DNA from: Impatiens glandulifera
Lineage: Eukaryota; Streptophyta; Magnoliopsida; Ericales; Balsaminaceae
Length of the DNA stretch: 64,000 nucleotides
Direction: 5' to 3'
Assembly (NCBI RefSeq): GCF_907164915.1
Contig: NW_025919528.1
Location: 39,022 to 103,021, forward strand
Shown here: one piece after another, positions 57,418 to 64,000 of the stretch
Layout of the letters: each line of letters begins with the position of its first letter
Numbering within the stretch: position 1 is the first letter of the stretch
Notes under the pieces: model-generated
What the model was told of the DNA's origin: nothing
What the model saw: only the letters and a program-made list of their open reading frames with translations
The model's database searches: none
Position numbers and translations under genes: made by a program

Positions 57418-60090
57418 TTATGGGTACAATGTATACAGGCTGAAGAATGATGATGGTGAATATGTTCAGGGTCAAAAGGGTATACAAGATTTGCCTATCG
57501 ATTTCTATAAGCAACTTATGGGTACAAGAAAGCAGCATCAAAGTCACTTGAATACCTTGTATCAGATTATTGATAGGAAAATTTCTGCAGAAGATAGTCG
57601 CGAGTTGATAAGGGTGGTCACGAGGGTTGAGGTTAAAGAAGCTCTGTTTAGTATTGATGGGAATAAAAGCCCAGGTCTTGATGGGTTTAATGCACAGTTC
57701 TTCAAAGACAATTGGTCGGATGTGGGTAAAACGTTACTGATGGGGTTCTGGAGTTTTTCAAGAACATGAAGATGTTAAAGCAATGGAATACAGCGGTCTT
57801 AATCTTGATCCCTAAAACTACGGTACCCGAGAAAGTACAAGATTTTAGACCAGTTTCCTGCTGCAATTTGATTTATAAAATAATTTCAAAAATCATTTCT
57901 AAACGATTTAAAAATGTCATAGGAAAAATTATAAATCTTAACCAATCTGCATTCATCCCCGATAGGACAATCTCTCATAATATTCTTCTCATGCAGAGCC
58001 TTTTAAAAGGCTACAGGAATAAGAAAATATCTCCGAGAGTGGCTTTCAAAATAGATATCAAGAAAGTTTTCGACTCTGTTAGATGGGAAGACATTCAGGA
58101 CTTTCTGGTTGTTTCTGCTTTTCCTATGATTTTTATTTATTGGATTATGCAGTGCGTTTCCTCATCCTACTTTGTTGTTAGTGTCAATGGAGTCCACGGA
58201 AGCTATTTCAAGGGTGAAAACGGGGTAAGGCAAGGGGAACCCCTCTCTTCTTACCTTTTCGTAGCTATCATGGCGATCTTTGAGAGCATCTTCGCGATGT
58301 TCCGAAAGAATCGTCCATACATCTTTCACCCATTTTGTGAGGTAGAGGAGGTAACCCATTTATGCTTTGCTGACGATTTGTTCATTTTAGTGCACGCAGA
58401 CATTGATTCCATTAAAACTATTAGGGCAGCACTAACGTTCTTTTCTGAGGTTACAGGTATAACTATGAATGAAAGCAAAAGTGTAGCATTTTATGGAGGT
58501 GTAAATGACGAAACGAAGAAGGACATATTTAACATGATGGGCATCAAGGAAGGAAGTTTTCCCGTAAGGTACTTAGGAATTCCGTTAACCGCGAAGCAGA
58601 TCGAGATCTCACACTACAAGCCGTTGATTGAAAAGGTAAAAAACACGATATTTGGCTGGGCAGTGAAAAAAATTTCTTATGCAGGGAGGATCGAACTTAT
58701 CAAAATAGTGGTCATGGGCATAGTTGGCTATTGGGCACAAAAAATGGTCATTCCGAAGAAGGTAATGAAGGAGTTCTATACACTGATGAGGAACTTTATT
58801 TGGGGCAGTAGCGGAAGAGGAGGAAAATAAGTCAAATGGACCGCTCTCTGCAAACCGAAGGATGATGGAGGCATCGGATTGAAGAACTGTATCGAGTGGA
58901 ACAATGCTCTCACCTTCAAGCATATGTAAGCTTTAGAGCGCAATCAGGAGTCACTATGGATCAAATGGGTGCATACGAGGTTTATGAAATACGAAACCAG
59001 CATCTGAACCTGCAAAATTCATGAAGGTATGAGTTGGTCTCTAAAAAAGATTCTTAAACTAAGAAGCGATATTGCAGATCTTTATGACATCCGGCTAGTG
59101 GACAGGAAATGCACTCTATTCTGGCACGACTCCTGGTTCGAAAATCAGTCTGTCATCCACAAAGAGGAGTTTCAAAATACCCGCATCAGAAGTGACTGCA
59201 CAAAAGCGAAAATCAGAGACATTAAAAACGTAAATTGGGACTCACTCTTGAGAAGAAATCCAGAAGGACAGAGGATACTTGATCATATAAGTAACATACA
59301 ACTACACGACAGACCGAATATCCATGAATGGAAAGCTGAGGACAATGGGAAGCTGGTATCGAAGAAAATATGGGAGGTAACCTGGGAAAAAGCATAAAAA
59401 GTAGAATGGGCTCCTTTTGTGTGGTCAACGAAGATTATCCCTAGACACCAGTTCATCATATGGCTCGTCTTCTGGGAAAGACTCAACACTCGTGATCGTA
59501 TCAGCAAGTATATGAGCATCCCAGAAACGAACTGTCTTCTATGTAGACGAAATGAAGAAACCATAGATCACCTATTCGGAAGTTGCTGTATTGCTTCAAA
59601 GCTTTGAGAAAAAATCTATAAAAGCTTGGAGCTGATCAGTTTCTCGAGCGAATAGAATAAAATCAAAGATGTTGCACTACTCAAAGTCAAGGGAAATAGA
59701 TTTGCAACAAGCGTGTTCAAGTGCAGCTTTGGAGTAGTGGTGTATAACATTTGGCAAGAACGGAATGGAAGGGTATATGACAGAACCAGTAGGAGCGTTG
59801 AAGAGTTATGGAAAGATATTGTATCGGATTGCAGCGCCCTCGCGGGAACGTGGACAAGAATTCCAAGCACGGAGCAGAACTAGAATATCTGTAATTTACC
59901 GTTTTTTAAACTCACTAGAATTGAAAGCATTGTAATCAGATAATTAATTTACGTTTTTAGGTTTTTAGCTTTTACTCAGAATGTTACGACTTTAAAATCA
60001 TTCTACGCCTGTCTAGAATGATCTCTTAAACTCGTGGTTTTTTTCCATTTTTAGGAATTTTTAATGAAATGACGCTAAGTCGTTAAAAAA
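57418..60090 (+). mobile_element. 5'-truncated L1-type LINE (LINE3) inside block copy 2
   Basis: Block copy 1 has the uninterrupted site (GAATAAAAGCACATCACACTTTGAG at about 19720-19743). Here the LINE interrupts it after AATCACAC and ends with ATGACGCTAAGTCGTT and an A-run followed by GCACATGACACTTTGAG. The first about 20 bases (TATAAGCAACTTATGGGTAC) duplicate sequence at about 57507-57527 within the element, so the 5' junction is rearranged. The coding part starts in the RT N-terminal region. Confidence 0.9.
57432..59890 (+). pseudogene. LINE3 ORF2: reverse transcriptase and zf-RVT
   Basis: Starts VYRLKNDDGEYVQGQKG just before the RT domain. A one-base deletion near 57729 (GTAAAACG where LINE2 has GTAAAGACG) shifts the frame. 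The 354-codon frame 57766-58830 then covers most of RT: FRPVSCCNLIYKIISKIISK, PDRTISHNILLMQSLLKGY, FKIDIKKVFDSVRW, ENGVRQGEPLSSYLF and an intact FADDLFIL catalytic box. A TAA at 58828 replaces a Lys codon present in LINE1 and LINE2. The C-terminal zf-RVT (CLLCRRNEETIDHLFGSC) is at 59419-59607. It is the best-preserved RT core in the window but still broken. Confidence 0.9.
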
Positions 60091-61386
60091 AAAGCACATG
60101 ACACTTTGAGATTTTGGATAATGTGGATAACTTCACATGTAAGACTATGCTTTGAGTGTATGAGATATTTTTGGAATTCTAGGTATTTTTTAGATTTTAA
60201 TCTTATGCACATGTCTTTTTCTAATTTTATTCATTAATTTATTTTTTCAACATGACGCATGTCTTTAGAACAAAATGATGCAAAATTATACACATGTTTA
60301 TATTTGGATTATACCTTTAGACACATGTCCTAGGATTGGAGAAATAATAGAGACGGTCATGTGATAAGAATATTAGACATAGCGCGTGAGCCCTTTCTCA
60401 CGTGTAATCAAGCACCGAATTAAGAACGGAACCTCTAAAATACATTTGAACACACAAAATATTTTTTCTTTTCTAATTTCTCGAGTACTAAATTAGGTGA
60501 CGACTCTAAAAAGTCAAAGCTAGTCTAAATCGATGTTTTTAAATGCATTCTAGAAACGATGATGGTGAGATATGGGGTGCGACTATTGAGTAACGAAAAT
60601 CTCTTATCGTGAATGGTCAATTTTTGACGTTACAATTTAATATTATTGTTATTTATTAAATATTTATATATTTTTTTTAGTATTATCAAATATATATTAT
60701 TATTATTTACGTCTATATGACATTTATTATAAAACAATCTTGTAGACAAGTATTTTAAACTATATATTTTTAATCTTTAATATGTTAATTTTCCTAAAAC
60801 ATAAATTATATCTATTTTATTAACTAATTATTTTGGTGTGCAGAAAAAAAAATGTCAAACAGGGCTGATACAACAAGACACTCAAATATTTTCTTAATAT
60901 TTTATGTTTAAGACCAATGACAATAACGTAGACGCATGCTTTAGGTATAGATTGATACCTAAACTAAACACATGTTTATTAGATTTAGTTTTAAATGATT
61001 ATTTTGATGAAATAAATAAATAAGGTATAAAATAATATATTTTTAAATTACCAAATGTTTAGAGTAGTGACCGTCATGTGACGGGTAAGTGCGACATAGC
61101 GTCGATACTTTTTCTCACATATAACCAAGCACTGAACCAAATACATAATCTCTAAAACACGTTTGAACACGCAAAATATTTTTTCCCTAATTTCTCAACG
61201 AGTAATTAGGTGATGACTCTAAAAAATGTCAAAACTAGTCTAAATTGACAATTTTAAACATGCTCTAGTTGTGTCTAGCATTTCTTTTCTCGTCTCACTC
61301 AATATTTGAGAGGAATATAAGTTATGTGCATGACTATCAAGTTCAAAAATATATTTTCTAAAAGGGTCGATTTTTGGTGTTACAAC
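60091..61386 (+). repeat. Two Gypsy-type LTR 3' ends (block copy 2)
   Basis: Counterparts of 19700-21063: modules end GACGTTACA (about 60632) and GGTGTTACA (about 61386), the canonical GGCGTTACA having changed by one base in each. The PBS-like CTAGCGACTCTACTAGGGA follows at about 61392-61410. Confidence 0.45.
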
Positions 61387-61410
61387 TTTTCTAGCGACTC
61401 TACTAGGGAT

Positions 61411-62330
61411 TAATCGATGCTTAACTTGACTAATCTTTTGGTTATTTTTAAGAATATTATTTTTATAACTATAACAAAAAAATATATAAAAAGTAAAAAA
61501 TCCAAAATAATAAATAAAGGGGAAAATAGTACATCACCCAAATTCGTCTTTCTACATGCATTGGTTCTAATTTTGGGCACATCACTCTATTGTTTGAGGT
61601 AGTACATGATGTGCGTGGTGCGACATCATATGTACACCTATAGTATTATGTACAAAGATTAGTTAATGAGGAATTGAAACCTATTCCAAATTTGATGGAT
61701 GTTCCGTAAGTTTAACTTAGGTCCTTGGATCGATCCCCACTTCCATATTTTAGTGAGTTTGTATTTAGAGGTAGCAAAAGGAGGGGTAGAAATTCCTGAT
61801 TGAGGGTATGCTCTTATTTTACATTGATGGCTTTGTTTGACATGCTGGGGGAACTAACTTTCTCTTAAGATTTTACTTGGACACAAAAACCATATCATTA
61901 CTCCCAAGACCCATCGCTCGTCGTGCCCAAGCAATATAATTACGCTTGTAACCTTTATGAGCCTACTATTACTATACTTATGTAAATACGTGTATGCATT
62001 ATAGTTGAGTTAAACGTCCATTAATACATTCTAAATTTAATAAAAATAACATGTCTTGTGTTTGTCTATAGTGTTTTTCTTGTAGGTAGATCTAAGTTCC
62101 ACAGTGGCTCGGCCTAGTCCAAACTTTGACTTTTCCGTAAACCCATCTTCTGAATCCCAAGGGTGGGATTCAGGGAACAAGTATTTACAAGGAAGAAACA
62201 CCAAAGGACCACCTACTAAACCAAGAAAGGCGAGACCGATTTGGATGTCTACACAAATTAATAAAAAAAAATTAATAAAAAATTAAAAATATATTTAGTT
62301 AAGTTTTAAATTGATTGAAAAATATATTTG
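61411..62330 (+). other. Gypsy leader-like sequence with a short frame
   Basis: Counterpart of 21088-22035. A 60-codon frame at 62104-62286 (MARPSPNFDFSVNPSSESQG, then KGPPTKPRKARPIW) is open here and frameshifted in copy 1. I recognise no domain. It may be the start of a degenerate gag. Confidence 0.3.
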
Positions 62331-62644
62331 AGACTTTTTTATTATTATAAAATAACAAAATAAAATACTTATGTATTTTAAATTTATTTAATTTATGCAA
62401 AATATAATTTTGAAATAATTAATTACTTTCACACTTAAAATATAATATTTAACATAAAATCAATATCCAACATTCAATTTTATGTCCATTATTATGGATT
62501 TATGCTAGGTTTTATTTATTCATATCCCTTTGAATTATTGATTTTTAAAAAATGAAATTCAAGATATTTAATATTTTAAGACAAAGTATGGAGTTTTGAT
62601 TTGACTTGATGATTGGTATGGAGTTTTGATTTGACTTGGTAAGC

Positions 62645-63130
62645 TAGGACCGAGAGGTTCGGCCGATGTTCTTCATCTAGGAGTGAGAGATCCGACCGAG
62701 AAGTCGAACCTACGACCGAGAAGTCGAACCTAGGACCGAGTAGTCTCGAACCCGACCGAGAACTCCTTAACCTAGGACTGAGGCGTCCGACCGAGAAGTC
62801 AAACATATGACCGAGGAGTCTCACACCCGATCAAGAACTCCCTAACCCAAGACCGATGACTTTCACCCAGGACCAAGATGTCTGATCGAGAAGTCAGGTC
62901 TAGGACCGAGGAGTCTTGCACCAGACCGAGAACTCTCTAACTTAGGATCGATGACTTCCACCCATGACCAAGGAGTCCGACCAAGAATTCTGATACCCGA
63001 CCGAGAAATCTAGCCAAGGAACGAGAGGGCTTAGCACCCCGATAGGGACTTCCACACCCCAACTAAGGATCCCGATCCCGGACTGAGGGGTTCCTGACTA
63101 TAACTGAGGGCTTTTTATCCTTGACCGCTA
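62645..63130. repeat. GACCGAG minisatellite
   Basis: A degenerate tandem array with a unit of about 20-22 bp of the type GACCGAGAAGTCGAACCTAG, alternating with ...GAACTCCYTAACC and GATGACTTYCACCC variants. About 22 units. GC-rich against its surroundings. It starts right where block copy 2 ends. No clear coding meaning. Confidence 0.9.
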
Positions 63131-63234
63131 AAACAAATCCAAGACCTAGGTCACCGGCCCTAAGGCCTTTTTGGTTCCAATTTTAAAATTTTAAAATTAT
63201 TTTTGTAATTTTGGAACCTCAATTCATTTTCTAA

Positions 63235-63445
63235 AAATCTTGTCAAGATCCGCAGTAATGTGGTCGGTTGCACCAAAATCAGGATACCAGACAGAATCTG
63301 TAACCATAGTTGGAGACGCCATTAATGCTGAAGGAGGCGTATGTGTGGATTGAATACCGCGATCAAAGTGGATGCGGCAGGTGGTTGCAATGTGACCAAA
63401 GTTATTGCAAATTTTACATTGCTTGGGGCGAAAAATTAGAAAATG
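63235..63445 (-). pseudogene. Copia gag zinc knuckle and protease start, fragment
   Basis: The minus strand reads CKICNNFGHIATTC, a complete CCHC zinc knuckle, then a Ser/Pro-rich linker and DSVWYPDFGATDHITADLD, the start of Copia protease. The protease catalytic triad D-S/T-G is DFG here (TTT, one C-to-T change from TCT). In Copia the knuckle binds RNA and the aspartic protease cleaves the polyprotein. Nothing before or after is recognisable as Copia, so this is an isolated fragment. Confidence 0.8.
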
Positions 63446-64000
63446 ATTTCAAAATATTTTTGGGATATTTCCACAAAAAAATATTTTGATAAAAGCTCGT
63501 TTATAATTTATTTTTAAACTCAAATGTCTTTTAAACTAATGTTTCTTTAGGTATTTTCCAACCTAGTCATCATCAACAACAAGTATTAGCATTTAAATAA
63601 TTGTTGTTACAATTCTTTAAATACGCACAAACTTACGCACGTCTAGAACCAGAAGAATAATTGGTTAAAATAAAACGTTATACAACTGATTTTTACAAGT
63701 CAGATTTATAAAGTAGTGACCGTTTTTAAAACGGATACAAAGGATGAAGCGAGAAAGCCCTCTTTCCCAAGTATCACCAAACTACGAACTTAAATAAACT
63801 CTAGCTAATATATTTGTACACATATGTCATTTTATTGATTTTCAAAAATCAATCGGCGGCTCTATCTTCAAATGAACAATCTATTAAATTAAGTATTTTT
63901 AATTAATTTCAAACGACGGATTTCTAAAAAATCAAATTGTAATTTGATTACTACAAATCCAAAGATTATTTAAATTTGAACCCAAATTAATTAATTTTAA
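63446..64000. repeat. AT-rich DNA with a Gypsy LTR end module
   Basis: From about 63703, AAGTAGTGACCGTTTTTAAAA, GAAAGCCCTCTTTCCCAAGT and CGGCGGCTCTATCTTC repeat, in diverged form, the module order seen at 20046, 20760 and 35322. The LTR is cut by the window end. No gene. Confidence 0.35.

Larger units (their letters stand above)
52985..62612. repeat. Duplicated block, copy 2
   Basis: It aligns with 15838-24120 in the same orientation, including the Copia-LTR/flank junction at 53039, the CACTA element, the Gypsy LTR ends and the final TTTTGATTTGACTTGATGATTG (to 62612). Differences: LINE3 is present here only; the AT-rich 1.8 kb is absent; segments of about 225 bp (55190-55410) and 245 bp (56435-56690) are present here but not in copy 1. 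Confidence 0.85.

Noticed and set aside
62645..63130. Minisatellite considered as a CRISPR-like or coding Pro/Ser repeat
   Set aside because: Units are degenerate, have no constant-repeat/unique-spacer pattern, and no frame is open across the array.
1..64000. Intact host gene, rRNA or organellar DNA insertion
   Set aside because: No uninterrupted gene, rRNA-like or plastid/mitochondrial gene sequence was recognised on either strand.

Overview
This window is repeat-rich nuclear DNA from a flowering plant, almost certainly a eudicot. It contains plant-type Copia, Gypsy, L1-like LINE, CACTA and SINE-like sequences, long AT-rich tracts, microsatellites, and no intact cellular gene. The Copia gag and the repeated 'putative plant transposon protein'-like genes resemble asterid (Lamiales, Gesneriaceae-like) retroelement proteins. 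That placement is an impression and needs a database search. Nearly everything here is a mobile element or a decayed remnant of one, often nested.

Left third (1-15.9 kb). Four decayed copies of one gene family lie in or near the window: copy A (minus, 1-3291), C (plus, 10309-10992), E (plus, 11480-14300) and, further right, D (plus, 27110-28413). The family has an N-terminal globular domain, a long acidic/Ser-rich or coiled-coil linker, basic NLS-like clusters (D, E) and, in A, a C-terminal RGG-rich tail. Copies A, C and E have their own TATA box just upstream. Between A and C sit a minus-strand Copia element with a UBN2-type gag and an initiator-Met PBS (6600-10146) and a solo LTR of the same family (3624-6095, perfect 5-bp TSD). 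These LTRs carry a dense array of TTAGAC/GTCTAA hexamers in inverted pairs (about 80 in 1.4 kb of the solo LTR). E is followed by an LTR of another family whose body is rich in AACCGG/CCGGTT.

Middle (15.8-49 kb). Block 1 (15838-24120) is one of two copies of an 8-10 kb duplicated segment; the other is 52985-62612. Each copy contains a CACTA element with TTA target duplications and Gypsy LTR pieces. At 25569-31299 lies a CACTA-ended element that captured an intron-containing fragment of an IST1-like (ESCRT-III regulator) gene and was then invaded by gene copy D and CCGG-rich LTRs. Next come diverged tandem repeats, a truncated LINE (33213-35264), a tandem pair of tRNA-related SINE-like units, a 4.5-kb nearly complete minus-strand LINE (39494-44035), the right end of another CACTA element (46142) and a Gypsy-type LTR.

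Right third (49-64 kb). This holds a 315-bp LINE tail with clear TSDs, a 3-kb internally deleted Copia element (49992-53044), block 2 interrupted by a third LINE (57418-60090), a GACCGAG minisatellite (62645-63130) and a Copia gag/protease fragment (63235-63445).

The most interesting signals are: the palindromic hexamer arrays in the LTRs, with motif-rich DNA also upstream of gene A; decay of the repeated gene family mainly by nonsense changes that fit cytosine deamination; the IST1 capture; and the two-copy block, which gives filled/empty sites for several insertions and deletions.
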